Shown: positions 49,550-57,661 of the stretch, one piece after another
How the letters are laid out: each line of letters begins with the position of its first letter
How positions within the stretch are numbered: position 1 is the stretch's first letter
Source: Rhizobium sp. 18055
Lineage (GTDB): Bacteria > Pseudomonadota > Alphaproteobacteria > Rhizobiales > Rhizobiaceae
Length of the DNA stretch: 64,000 nucleotides
Direction of reading: 5' to 3'
NCBI RefSeq assembly: GCF_902706285.1
Contig: NZ_CACSKD010000012.1
Coordinates: 120,821-184,820, forward strand
Notes under the pieces: generated by a model
What the model was told of the DNA's origin: nothing
The model's input: only the letters and a program-made list of their open reading frames with translations
Databases searched by the model: none
Program-made: the position numbers and the translations under genes

Positions 49550-50377
49550 ATGAACATTTCACTCCAGGCAGAGCTTGGCGATTTCAGGAATCGCCTGACG
49601 ATCTACACATATGCACTGAAGATGAGCTTCGTCGCGGTGATGCTGTCATCGGTGGTGATCGCGCTGTTGCTGTTGCCGCTCGATTGGGCCGGTGTGCTGC
49701 CGATGCCGCTGGAGCATGCTGTCATCTATGGCGTGGCTCTCTCCTGGCTGATCGGCGGAATCGTTTCCGGTGTGCTGGCACTGGTTGCCGGCTATGCCAT
49801 GCATCAGCTCAGCGTCTCCAGGGCCGAGTTCGAGCGGCTGAGCCGCACCGACATGCTGTCCGGGCTTCTCAACCGCCGCGCCTTTACCGAGGCGCTCGAC
49901 AAGGTGGATGGCCAGGCTTGTCTTGCCATCTTCGACGTTGACCGCTTCAAGGCGATCAACGACCGCTTCGGTCATACCTGCGGCGATGCCGTCATCATTG
50001 CGGTTTCCGCCGAACTTGCCGCTGCCTTTACCGGCAAGTCGATGGTGGCGCGGCTTGGGGGCGAAGAGTTCGGCGTTATGGTCGTCGCCCCCCTGAAAGA
50101 GGAACGGGTCGCGCAGATCAAGTCGGTCTGTGCAACGCTTGCGGAGAACCCGATCGCCGTCGACGGCCTTATGGTCAACATCACCGTGTCGGCCGGTATT
50201 GCCGAACTGGGTGAGGGGCGGAGCAAGGAGGCGGTCTACTCTGCTGCCGACAAGGCGCTTTATCTGGCAAAGACACTCGGTCGCAATCGGGTCATTCACG
50301 AAGACGAGGGATTGCAGCGCCGGTTGCGCAACCCCGACGAGATCACGCATGACGGCCGGTCTGCCGTCATGCACTAG
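49550..50377 (+). CDS. Membrane-bound diguanylate cyclase (GGDEF)
   Basis: A 275-residue protein with two membrane helices (about 25-43 and 58-82) and a C-terminal GGDEF domain. Landmarks are SRTDMLSGLLNRRAFTEAL, AIFDVDRFKAINDRFGHTCGDAVI and the active site GGEEF at 170-174, so cyclase activity making cyclic di-GMP is expected. The RxxD inhibitory site that normally precedes the active site is absent (FTGK in its place), so product feedback may be lacking. ATG 49550 was chosen over an upstream in-frame GTG. It sits between ureC and ureE, splitting the urease locus. Confidence 0.9.
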   Translation: MNISLQAELGDFRNRLTIYTYALKMSFVAVMLSSVVIALLLLPLDWAGVLPMPLEHAVIYGVALSWLIGGIVSGVLALVAGYAMHQLSVSRAEFERLSRTDMLSGLLNRRAFTEALDKVDGQACLAIFDVDRFKAINDRFGHTCGDAVIIAVSAELAAAFTGKSMVARLGGEEFGVMVVAPLKEERVAQIKSVCATLAENPIAVDGLMVNITVSAGIAELGEGRSKEAVYSAADKALYLAKTLGRNRVIHEDEGLQRRLRNPDEITHDGRSAVMH

Positions 50378-50483
50378 ATGGCGGTTGGCCGGAACGCTGG
50401 ATAGTGCTCGTTCCGGTGTTTTGGCCCTTGCTTACCCCAAGGCTATTTTGCATGGTCACGGTCTGAACCCGAATGGACATATC

Positions 50484-50945
50484 ATGCAGTACATCACCTC
50501 CTACCTGCCGGCCGGCACGCCATCCTCTCATCCCACCGGCAAGGTCGTTCTGCCGCATGATCTGAGGCATCTGAGGCGCAAGCTGCTGCATCTCGACAAT
50601 GGCGAAATGGTGATGCTCGACCTGAAGGAGCCGGTGCTGTTTGCCAATGGCGACATGCTGGTGCTTGGCGATGGCGAGTTGATCGAGATCGTTGCCGCCG
50701 ACGAGAAACTGTTCGAGATCAAGGCCAGGGATCGCCTGCATCTGATCGAGCTCGCCTGGCATCTCGGCAATCGCCACCTCGGTGCGCAGATCGAGGACGA
50801 ACGCATCCTGATCCTGCGCGATCACGTGATCCGCGCGATGCTCGAGGGGCTGGGTGCGACGGTGACCGATGTCACCGAGCCGTTCCAGCCGGCGCGCGGC
50901 GCCTATCATTCTCACGGCAGCCATTCGCATGGGCATGACCATTAG
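50484..50945 (+). CDS. ureE: Urease nickel metallochaperone UreE
   Basis: A 153-residue UreE with the two usual domains. The peptide-binding domain is residues 1-70 (QYITSYLPAGTPSSHPTGKVVLPHDLRHLRRKLLHLDNGEMVMLDLKEP). The metal-binding domain follows (IELAWHLGNRHLGAQIEDERILILRDHVIRAMLEGLGATV), containing the His of WHLGNRH and DHVI. The His-rich tail (AYHSHGSHSHGHDH) is a nickel-storage extension. It delivers nickel to UreG. ATG 50484; ureF follows after 15 bp. Confidence 0.95.
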   Translation: MQYITSYLPAGTPSSHPTGKVVLPHDLRHLRRKLLHLDNGEMVMLDLKEPVLFANGDMLVLGDGELIEIVAADEKLFEIKARDRLHLIELAWHLGNRHLGAQIEDERILILRDHVIRAMLEGLGATVTDVTEPFQPARGAYHSHGSHSHGHDH

Positions 50946-50960
50946 GACGACTGATCCGAC

Positions 50961-51632
50961 ATGACCGAGGACGGCGATCTCAAGGCATTGCTGCGGCTGA
51001 TGGCGTGGCTGTCGCCGGCCTTTCCCGTGGGCTCCTTTGCCTATTCGGGCGGGCTGGAGCGCGCCGTGCATGATGGGCTGGTCAGGGACGCCAGCTCCCT
51101 CGGCGACTGGGTCGGCGCGTTGCTGACGCATGGCGCGGTGTGGAACGATGCGGTGCTGCTTGCCGAGAGCCATCGGGTGCAGGGCGATGCCGCAGCCTTG
51201 GCCGCTGTGGCGGAACTTTCGGAAGCGTTGGCCGGTTCGCGTGAACGGCATCAGGAGACGATGCTGTTGGGCGACGCTTTCCTGTCGGCCGCGCAAGCCT
51301 GGCCCGATGCGGTGTTCGAGCGCCTGCCGAAGCATGTTGCCTATCCCGTTGCCGTCGGGGCGGTTTCCGGTGCGCACGGAATTGCTGCCGAAAAGGCGAT
51401 TGCCGCCTTCCTGCATGCCTATGTCTCGCAAGCGGTTTCATCCGGCATCCGGCTTAGTGTTACCGGCCAGAAGGATGGCGTCGCTATCGTGGCTGCGCGG
51501 GAAGTCGATATTGCGGCAGTTGCGCGAAAGGCTGTCGCCTCGACGGTCGACGATCTGGGCTCGGCGACCGTTCAGGCCGACATCATGGCGCTGCGCCACG
51601 AGACGCAATCGACACGACTGTTCCGGTCGTGA
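50961..51632 (+). CDS. ureF: Urease accessory protein UreF
   Basis: A 223-residue all-helical UreF (LLRLMAWLSPAFPVGSFAYSGGLERAVHDGLVRDASSLGDWVGALL, AAFLHAYVSQAVSSGIRLSVTGQKDGV, LGSATVQADIMALRHETQSTRLFRS). It bridges UreD and UreG and gates GTP hydrolysis during nickel insertion. The start follows ureE closely; the next gene ureG begins 104 bp later, a gap with no other feature. Confidence 0.93.
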   Translation: MTEDGDLKALLRLMAWLSPAFPVGSFAYSGGLERAVHDGLVRDASSLGDWVGALLTHGAVWNDAVLLAESHRVQGDAAALAAVAELSEALAGSRERHQETMLLGDAFLSAAQAWPDAVFERLPKHVAYPVAVGAVSGAHGIAAEKAIAAFLHAYVSQAVSSGIRLSVTGQKDGVAIVAAREVDIAAVARKAVASTVDDLGSATVQADIMALRHETQSTRLFRS

Positions 51633-51735
51633 ATATTCCGGCGAAGGGGGCCTCCGTCGGGTCTCGCCTGCGCCATTTGCCGGTGGTCGGCTTTCAGCCC
51701 GCGCGCTATCATCAATTTCGATTGGAGTTCAGACT

Positions 51736-52347
51736 ATGAAATCAGGAAATGGACCTCTGCGGGTCGGGATCGGCGGGCCGGTTGGTTCGGGCAAGACGGC
51801 GCTGACGGAAAAGCTCTGCAAGGCGATGCGCGACGATTATTCGGTCGCCGTCGTGACCAACGACATCTACACGACAGAGGATGCCGAGGCGCTGATGCGC
51901 ATGCAGGCGCTGCCATCGGACCGCATCGTCGGGGTGGAAACCGGCGGTTGCCCGCATACCGCCATCCGCGAAGATGCGACCATCAATCTGCAGGCGATTG
52001 CGGGCCTGAACGAGCGCATTCCGGATCTGGACGTGATCTTCATCGAGTCGGGCGGCGACAATCTGGCCGCGACCTTCTCGCCGGATCTGGCCGACATCAC
52101 CATCTACGTGATCTCGGTCTGCCAGGGCGAGGAAATCCCGCGCAAGGGCGGCCCCGGTATCACCAAGTCGGACCTGCTTGTCATCAACAAGAAGGACCTG
52201 GCGCCCTACGTTGGTGCCGACCTGGATGTAATGGATCGCGATGCGACGCGGATGCGCGAGACGCGGCCCTTCGTGTTTTCAGACATGAAGCGCGGCGATG
52301 GCATCGGCTCGATCGTCGATTTTCTCAAGGTGCATGGCGGGCTGTAA
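51736..52347 (+). CDS. ureG: Urease accessory GTPase UreG
   Basis: A 203-residue SIMIBI-class GTPase: P-loop GIGGPVGSGKTALTEKLC, VVTNDIYTTEDAEALMR, the nickel-binding CPH motif in GVETGGCPHTAIREDA, switch II IESGGDNLAATFSPDLAD and base-recognition NKKDLA. It binds nickel with a partner UreG and inserts it into urease using GTP. TTGGAG precedes the ATG. Its 3' end overlaps the convergent Crp/Fnr gene by 23 bp. Confidence 0.97.
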   Translation: MKSGNGPLRVGIGGPVGSGKTALTEKLCKAMRDDYSVAVVTNDIYTTEDAEALMRMQALPSDRIVGVETGGCPHTAIREDATINLQAIAGLNERIPDLDVIFIESGGDNLAATFSPDLADITIYVISVCQGEEIPRKGGPGITKSDLLVINKKDLAPYVGADLDVMDRDATRMRETRPFVFSDMKRGDGIGSIVDFLKVHGGL

Positions 52348-53035
52348 GCGCCGGAACAGTCTTGAGGACATTGAGATTGCTGATCTCGATCGAACGGCCG
52401 CTGACAGTGACACCGGCGGCGCGTAGCGACGAGAAGGCGCGGGAGAGGGCTTCGGGCGCAAGCCCAAGCTTTCTGGCAAGCAGGCTCTTCTGGAACGGCA
52501 GGCGCATCGACGCCGCCAGACCCTCCGGCTTGCAATGGGTCAGAAGATAGGTGGCGACCCGCTGCGGTGCCGTCTGCATCCGGTCGCTCGCCAGGCAATC
52601 GATCGTCGTCAGAAGATGCTCGGAGAGACTGCGCATGATGGCGATGCCGATATGCGGGCGCTCGTCCAGCAACGCCCGGACCCGCTCGAGATCGAAGCGT
52701 GCGAAGATCGAATGTTCCATTGCCTGGGCGCCGTAGCGATAGTCACCGCCATCCATGACCATGCATTCGGCGAAGCTGTCGCCCGGCTCGCATATCCTGA
52801 TGTCGCCTTCCTGGTGATCGCCGCCAAGACGGTACAGCCGGGCAAAGCCGGTCAGAACGCAATAGAAGAACGCGGCCTGTTCGCCCTGGTGGAACAGGAT
52901 GTCGTGCATCTGGTATCGCACGATCATCGCACAGGACAGCAACGCGTTGCGCTCATCCCGGTTGAGCCCGGAAAAGAGAATGGTTTCGCCAAGCATGGCC
53001 TTGTGCGCGCTGCTCAGTTTCATGCCCGTCGTCAT
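52325..53035 (-). CDS. Crp/Fnr-family transcriptional regulator
   Basis: A 236-residue regulator. Residues 25-140 form a cyclic-nucleotide-binding-like beta-roll (NRDERNALLSCAMIVRYQMHDILFHQGEQAAFFYCVLTGFARLYRL), followed by a long dimer helix (about 125-150). A helix-turn-helix is at 180-215 (QKSLLARKLGLAPEALSRAFSSLRAAGV) with E-x-x-S-R in the recognition helix, as in FNR-class proteins. The N-terminal Fe-S Cys cluster of FNR is absent, so it is closer to NnrR, Dnr or FixK types; which one is not clear. ATG 53035. A perfect anaerobox lies 78-91 bp upstream, suggesting control by FixK or FNR, or autoregulation. Confidence 0.85.
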   Translation of the reverse strand: MTTGMKLSSAHKAMLGETILFSGLNRDERNALLSCAMIVRYQMHDILFHQGEQAAFFYCVLTGFARLYRLGGDHQEGDIRICEPGDSFAECMVMDGGDYRYGAQAMEHSIFARFDLERVRALLDERPHIGIAIMRSLSEHLLTTIDCLASDRMQTAPQRVATYLLTHCKPEGLAASMRLPFQKSLLARKLGLAPEALSRAFSSLRAAGVTVSGRSIEISNLNVLKTVPALTARHAP

Positions 53036-53112
53036 CTGTTTCTCCACGTTCCTCGGTCGCAGGCTCTGTGCCTGCCATGCGACCAAAATAGCCGGAACGA
53101 GCAACGCGAAAC

Positions 53113-53126
53113 TTGATCTGCATCAA
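53113..53126. promoter_or_regulatory. FNR/FixK anaerobox upstream of the Crp/Fnr gene
   Basis: TTGATCTGCATCAA matches TTGAT-N4-ATCAA exactly. Its centre is about 84 bp upstream of the Crp/Fnr-family start, a distance suited to an activator site near -41 of a promoter with a leader. Known consensus from FNR and rhizobial FixK; binding here is inferred. Confidence 0.7.
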
Positions 53127-53226
53127 TTGCGGGCAAGAAACGAAAAGGCCGGGCGAACACCCAGCCACGAACGAAAATCTGGAACCGCGATCAGGCGATA
53201 AAGATTGGGGACGGACTGCCTCTCGT

Positions 53227-53820
53227 TCAGGGCTTCCAAGAGCTGCCAATTGGTGCGGCCTCATCGACTCCTTCAGGAAGATCGGTGAACTTTCTTGCGT
53301 CCTCTGGCCTTCTGCCGGGCTTGCTCGGATGAAGCATTTCATCGATGACATCGTCCGCTGATGCGATGACGCCCACATCTTCCAATCCACGGAGCAGGCC
53401 CACGGTTGAGATCAGGTGGAGATTTGGTGGCCTGTTGAAAACCCTCAGGCCAGCGTCTTCGAACAGGATCGCGACAGGTTCATTGCCCTTGAGATAGCGT
53501 TCAAGGCCGCCTTCGTCGGAGAGGAAGTCGACCATTGCGAGTTCTCCGGCGTTCTTCTTGAGTTTTTGCCCAAGCCGCCGCTTTTGTCGCTCGGTCTTAC
53601 CGATGTCTGTCCGCTCGATCACGAAGGGTGGAGAGTTGCCATCGATAAAATCTTTAACTTCGGTATCCTTGAGGTAGGAAAGATCGCTGGTGAGTTCGTC
53701 ATAGACGGCGTCAAGGATAACAATCCGCATGTCCAGTTCAAGCAGCAGATTAAGCCGATCAGCCACCCACAGGCTATTGATAGGACCCGCGTCAGGTAGG
53801 ATGATCGTGCACCTCTTCAC
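53227..53820 (-). CDS. PIN-domain protein (VapC/DUF3368-like toxin candidate)
   Basis: A 197-residue protein whose N-terminal 130 residues look like a PIN ribonuclease. Four acids occur at the expected spacing: Asp10 (ILPDAGPINSLWVAD), Glu42 (ILDAVYDELT), Glu93 (NAGELAMVDFL) and Asp122 (AILFEDAGLR). The tail (DVIDEMLHPSKPGRRPEDARKF) is charged. Start GTG 53820 overlaps the upstream gene's TGA as GTGA and has GGAGG 5 nt upstream. The pairing with a ribbon-helix-helix gene is the layout of VapBC-type toxin-antitoxin modules. It is longer than typical VapC (about 130-150), so a different role is possible. Confidence 0.68.
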   Translation of the reverse strand: MKRCTIILPDAGPINSLWVADRLNLLLELDMRIVILDAVYDELTSDLSYLKDTEVKDFIDGNSPPFVIERTDIGKTERQKRRLGQKLKKNAGELAMVDFLSDEGGLERYLKGNEPVAILFEDAGLRVFNRPPNLHLISTVGLLRGLEDVGVIASADDVIDEMLHPSKPGRRPEDARKFTDLPEGVDEAAPIGSSWKP

Positions 53821-54149
53821 CCCATCCTCCAAAGCTTTGCGAAGGTGGCAGCCTGGTTTTCGATTTCGTGTGCCGGAGGAAGCGGCATGGGAAGGTCGGC
53901 GTCTCCCAGAGCGATGAGCAGGTCTGCGTAGTCCCTCAGACCAAGGCGGCGCACAACCTCTCGCCTTGAGAGGAGCCCTTTCGAGTAAGCGAGAAGCGGG
54001 TCCTCGTCGGAAATCTCTCTCTCCGGTTCGGTGATCGCTTCAAAATGCTCACGCACGATCGCGGTCATGGTTGTCCGATTTTGGGCGGCATACGCTCTCA
54101 CCCTAGCAACCAATTCATCGGGCAGATTCATAGTCGTGTTCTTCAACAT
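53817..54149 (-). CDS. Ribbon-helix-helix antitoxin-like protein
   Basis: A 110-residue protein. Residues 1-42 (KNTTMNLPDELVARVRAYAAQNRTTMTAIVREHFEAI) form a ribbon-helix-helix DNA-binding fold. The C-terminal part (LLAYSKGLLSRREVVRRLGLRDYADLLIALGDADLPMPLPPAHEIENQA) could wrap the partner; the segment SRREVVRRLGLRDYADLLIALGDADLP resembles UPF0175-type regulators. A 14-bp palindrome 22 bp upstream is a likely operator. The stop overlaps the PIN gene start. A longer frame upstream of 54149 is not supported. Antitoxin role inferred. Confidence 0.7.
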   Translation of the reverse strand: MLKNTTMNLPDELVARVRAYAAQNRTTMTAIVREHFEAITEPEREISDEDPLLAYSKGLLSRREVVRRLGLRDYADLLIALGDADLPMPLPPAHEIENQAATFAKLWRMG

Positions 54150-54170
54150 CGAGCAACCCTCCGTTGGCTT

Positions 54171-54184
54171 CACATATATATGTG
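54171..54184. promoter_or_regulatory. Palindromic operator candidate of the RHH/PIN pair
   Basis: CACATATATATGTG is a perfect 14-bp palindrome located 22-35 bp upstream of the ribbon-helix-helix start, in a position overlapping the likely -10 region. Its internal TATATA could itself serve in the promoter. It suits autorepression by a dimeric RHH protein. Confidence 0.6.
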
Positions 54185-54353
54185 TGGATTGCACATGAGT
54201 GGCAAGGATTGTGCTGAACCGGGTTTGCCAAAAATCTTCGACAGCGCAGGCGTCAGCCCTTGCCCCTATCACAAGGCCAAGGTCTGGGAGATCGGTCTGG
54301 ATTCCACATTTTCGTTGGTGGCCGGGGCGAACCCCGGCTTTTCACTCTGTAAT

Positions 54354-57300
54354 TCACTCCGCCGCGAACGGTGGCAGGCGGACCACGTTGCCGCCGGATT
54401 TGCCCTGCTTGGTCTCCGGCTTCTCGATCGCCGTGACGCGGCCGTCGAGCGTGTTGACGGCGCTTGTCAGCTCTTCGCGCGATAGCGGCAGTTCCTCCTG
54501 ATCCTTCGTGCCGACCAGACGGCCGAACATCCAGCCGAGCAGGCGGGAGAGATCGTCCATGATCAGGAAGAAGGAGGGCACGACGACCAGCGACAGCACC
54601 GTCGAGACGATGATGCCGCCGATGACGGCAATCGCCATCGGCGCGCGGAACGAACCGCCTTCGCCGACGCCGAGCGCCGATGGCAGCATGCCGGCCGACA
54701 TGGCGATCGAGGTCATGATGATCGGGCGGGCGCGCTTGCGGCCGGCTTCCACCATGGCTTCGACGCGTTCCATGCCGCGATGACGCATCTCGATGGCGAA
54801 ATCGACGAGCAGGATGGCGTTCTTGGTCACGATGCCCATCAGCATCAGGATGCCGATCAGCACCGGCATCGACAGCGGGTTGTTGGTCAGCAGCAGGCCG
54901 ACGGCGACGCCGCCGATGGCGAGCGGTAGCGAGAACAGGATGGTAAAGGGCTGGATCACGTCCTTGAAGAGCAGGATCAGCACCGTCAGCACCAGCATCA
55001 GGCCCATCAACATGGCGTTGACGAAGCTCTGCTGCATCTCGTTCTGCACCTTGGTATCGCCGCTTTCGACGAGCTGCACGCTCGGCGGAATGTTGGCGTC
55101 CTTGACGATCTGGCGGAAGCGGGCCGAAGCGGTATCGAGCGCCACGCCCTGCGGCAGGTCGGAGCCGATGGCAACGACGCGGTTGCGGTTGTTGCGCTTG
55201 ATCGAGCTGACGCCTTCGGAATAGTCGATGTCGGCCACGGTCGCCAGCGGCACGGTGCCGCCGGTTGCCGTCTGGATCTTCAGCGCGCGCAGTGCCGCAA
55301 GATCACGGCGCATGTCGAGCGAGGCCTGCACCCGGATCGGGATCTGGCGATCGTCGAGATTGATCTTGGCAAGGGATGCATCGATATCGCCGATGGTGGC
55401 GACGCGGATGGTCTCGGAGATCTGCTGCGGGGTGATGCCGAGGCGGGCTGCCTGATCCTTGCGCGGGCGAACCTGCAGTTCCGGACGGGGCAGGGCGCCA
55501 TCGGCGCTGACATTGGCGAGCACCGGATCGGCACGCAGCTTGGATTCCAGGATGCCGACGGCATCGGTCAGGTCCTTCTCGTTCTTGGAGAGGAAGTTGA
55601 ACGACAGGTCGCGCTCGCCGCGGTCGTTGAGTTTCAGGATGCGGACGTCGGGGATATGGCGGAGCTTGGCGAAGACTTCCTTTTCGATATCCCACTGCGG
55701 GCGAACGCGGCCGTGAAGCTCGACCTTCGGCAGATGCGGGCCGATCACAGGGATCGAGCCGAGCACGTCGTTGACGAGCTTCTTGATCAGGGACTGGTCA
55801 AGCTTCTGCAAGGCAAGCGTCACCGTTGCGCGGCGCAGTTCGAGTTCGCCCTTCGGCGATGCGCCACCGAGCACGAAGACGCTTTCCACGCCGTTGATAT
55901 GACGGACGTTCTTGTAGACCTCGTTGGTCGTGGCTTCGGTGTCGTCGAGCGTCGCGTTCGGCGGCAGTTCGACGGAGAGCACGATACGCGAGGCGTCCTC
56001 CGGCGGCAGGAAACTGCCGGGGACCTGGGAGAGCAGGGCCACGGAACCGACGAGGAAGGCGATGGCGGCAACCAATGTCAGGTACCGGGTCCACCAGCGG
56101 CTGGTGGTGGCGCGCACCAGGCGGCTGTAGCCGCGGAAGAAGGCGCCGTCATTGTCGTGGTGGTCTTCCATGCCGTCTTCGGCACGCATCAGATAGGCGG
56201 CCATCATCGGCGTTATCAGGCGCGCCACCATCAGCGAGAAGAACACCGAGAAGGCGACCGTCAGGCCGAACTGGATGAAGTACTGGCCGGGAATGCCGGG
56301 CATGAACGACACCGGCACGAAGACGGCGATGATGGTGAAGGTGGTGGCAATGACCGCCAGCCCGATTTCGTCGGCGGCTTCGATGGCGGCGCGATAGGGT
56401 GTCTTGCCCATCTTGATGTGGCGGGCAATGTTCTCGATCTCGACGATGGCGTCATCGACGAGAATGCCGGTCGCCAGCGTCAGCGCCAGGAAGCTGACGA
56501 GATTCAGCGAGAAGCCCATCAGGTCCATGATCCAGAAGGTTGGGATCGCGGAGAGGGGCAAGGCAACTGCCGAGATCAGCGTCGCACGCCAGTTTCTGAG
56601 AAACAGGAACACGACGATGATGGCGAGCAGGGCGCCTTCGATCAGCGTGTGCAGGGCGGCTTCGTAGTTGCCGTAGGTGAAGTAGACGGAATCGTCGATC
56701 AGCTCGAGCTTCACGTTCGGGTTTTCGGCCCGTACCTTCTCCAGGCTCTTCGATACGGTTTCGGCGACGCTGACTTCGCTGGCGCCCTTCGAGCGGAACA
56801 CGCCGAAGGTGACGACAGGCGTGTCGTTGAAGCGCGAGAAGGACTTGGGCTCCTCGTAGGTGTCCTTGATGGCGCCGAGATCGGAAACCTTGACGAAGCG
56901 GCCGTTGGGCAGAGCGATCGTGGTGTTGGCGAGCTCGGCAACATTGCGGGCGTCGCCCAGAACACGGATCGCCTGCTCGGCTCCGGCCACCTGGCCGCGG
57001 CCTGAGCCAAGATCGACGTTGGTGCCGCGTAGCTGCTGGTTGACGCTTGCGGCGGTGATGCCGTAGGCGTTCAGCCGGTCGGGGTTGAGCTCGATGCGCA
57101 CTTCGCGGTCGGCCCCGCCGTAGCGATCGACCCGACCGATGCCGGTCTGGCCCTGCAGGGCGCGCTTGACGGTGTCATCGACGAACCACGACAGCTCCTC
57201 GAGCGTCATGTCGGGCGAGGAGACTGCGAAGGTCTGGATCGCCTGGCCCTCGACATCGACCTTGGAGACGATCGGCTCATCGACGTTCGCCGGCAGGTCG

Positions 57301-57650
57301 CCGCGAATGCGATCGATCGCGTCCTTGGTGTCCTGCACGGCCTGCTCGGTCGGCACTTCCATGCGGAACATGACGTTGGTCTGCGACTGGCCGTCGGTGA
57401 CCGTCGACTGGATTTCGTCGATGCCGTTGATGCTGGCAACGGCGTCCTCGATCTCCTTCGTCACCTGTGTTTCGAGTTCGGCAGGCGATGCGCCGCTCTG
57501 GGTGACGATGATCGACACCAGGGGAACGTCGATGTTCGGGAACCGCGTGATCGGCAGCTTGTTGAAGGCCTGGATGCCGACAAAGAGCAGCAGCGCAAAG
57601 GCCAGAAGCGGCGCGATCGGATTTCGGATGGACCAGGCTGAAAAGTTCAT
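54354..57650 (-). CDS. RND multidrug efflux permease (HAE1/AcrB type)
   Basis: A 1098-residue inner-membrane, proton-driven efflux pump. Visible are the N-terminus NFSAWSIRNPIAPLLAFALLLFVGIQAFNKLPITRFPNIDVP, the porter domains, the proton-relay motif LATGILVDDAIVEIENIARH in TM4 with the Asp pair, and the second-half repeat LMGIVTKNAILLVDFAIEMRHRGM. Twelve helices and two large periplasmic loops are expected. The tail (about residues 1045-1098) is a hydrophilic extension. Substrates cannot be told from sequence. The adaptor gene lies 11 bp upstream; no outer-membrane channel or regulator gene adjoins. Confidence 0.93.
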   Translation of the reverse strand: MNFSAWSIRNPIAPLLAFALLLFVGIQAFNKLPITRFPNIDVPLVSIIVTQSGASPAELETQVTKEIEDAVASINGIDEIQSTVTDGQSQTNVMFRMEVPTEQAVQDTKDAIDRIRGDLPANVDEPIVSKVDVEGQAIQTFAVSSPDMTLEELSWFVDDTVKRALQGQTGIGRVDRYGGADREVRIELNPDRLNAYGITAASVNQQLRGTNVDLGSGRGQVAGAEQAIRVLGDARNVAELANTTIALPNGRFVKVSDLGAIKDTYEEPKSFSRFNDTPVVTFGVFRSKGASEVSVAETVSKSLEKVRAENPNVKLELIDDSVYFTYGNYEAALHTLIEGALLAIIVVFLFLRNWRATLISAVALPLSAIPTFWIMDLMGFSLNLVSFLALTLATGILVDDAIVEIENIARHIKMGKTPYRAAIEAADEIGLAVIATTFTIIAVFVPVSFMPGIPGQYFIQFGLTVAFSVFFSLMVARLITPMMAAYLMRAEDGMEDHHDNDGAFFRGYSRLVRATTSRWWTRYLTLVAAIAFLVGSVALLSQVPGSFLPPEDASRIVLSVELPPNATLDDTEATTNEVYKNVRHINGVESVFVLGGASPKGELELRRATVTLALQKLDQSLIKKLVNDVLGSIPVIGPHLPKVELHGRVRPQWDIEKEVFAKLRHIPDVRILKLNDRGERDLSFNFLSKNEKDLTDAVGILESKLRADPVLANVSADGALPRPELQVRPRKDQAARLGITPQQISETIRVATIGDIDASLAKINLDDRQIPIRVQASLDMRRDLAALRALKIQTATGGTVPLATVADIDYSEGVSSIKRNNRNRVVAIGSDLPQGVALDTASARFRQIVKDANIPPSVQLVESGDTKVQNEMQQSFVNAMLMGLMLVLTVLILLFKDVIQPFTILFSLPLAIGGVAVGLLLTNNPLSMPVLIGILMLMGIVTKNAILLVDFAIEMRHRGMERVEAMVEAGRKRARPIIMTSIAMSAGMLPSALGVGEGGSFRAPMAIAVIGGIIVSTVLSLVVVPSFFLIMDDLSRLLGWMFGRLVGTKDQEELPLSREELTSAVNTLDGRVTAIEKPETKQGKSGGNVVRLPPFAAE

Positions 57651-57661
57651 CGGGCCGTCTC

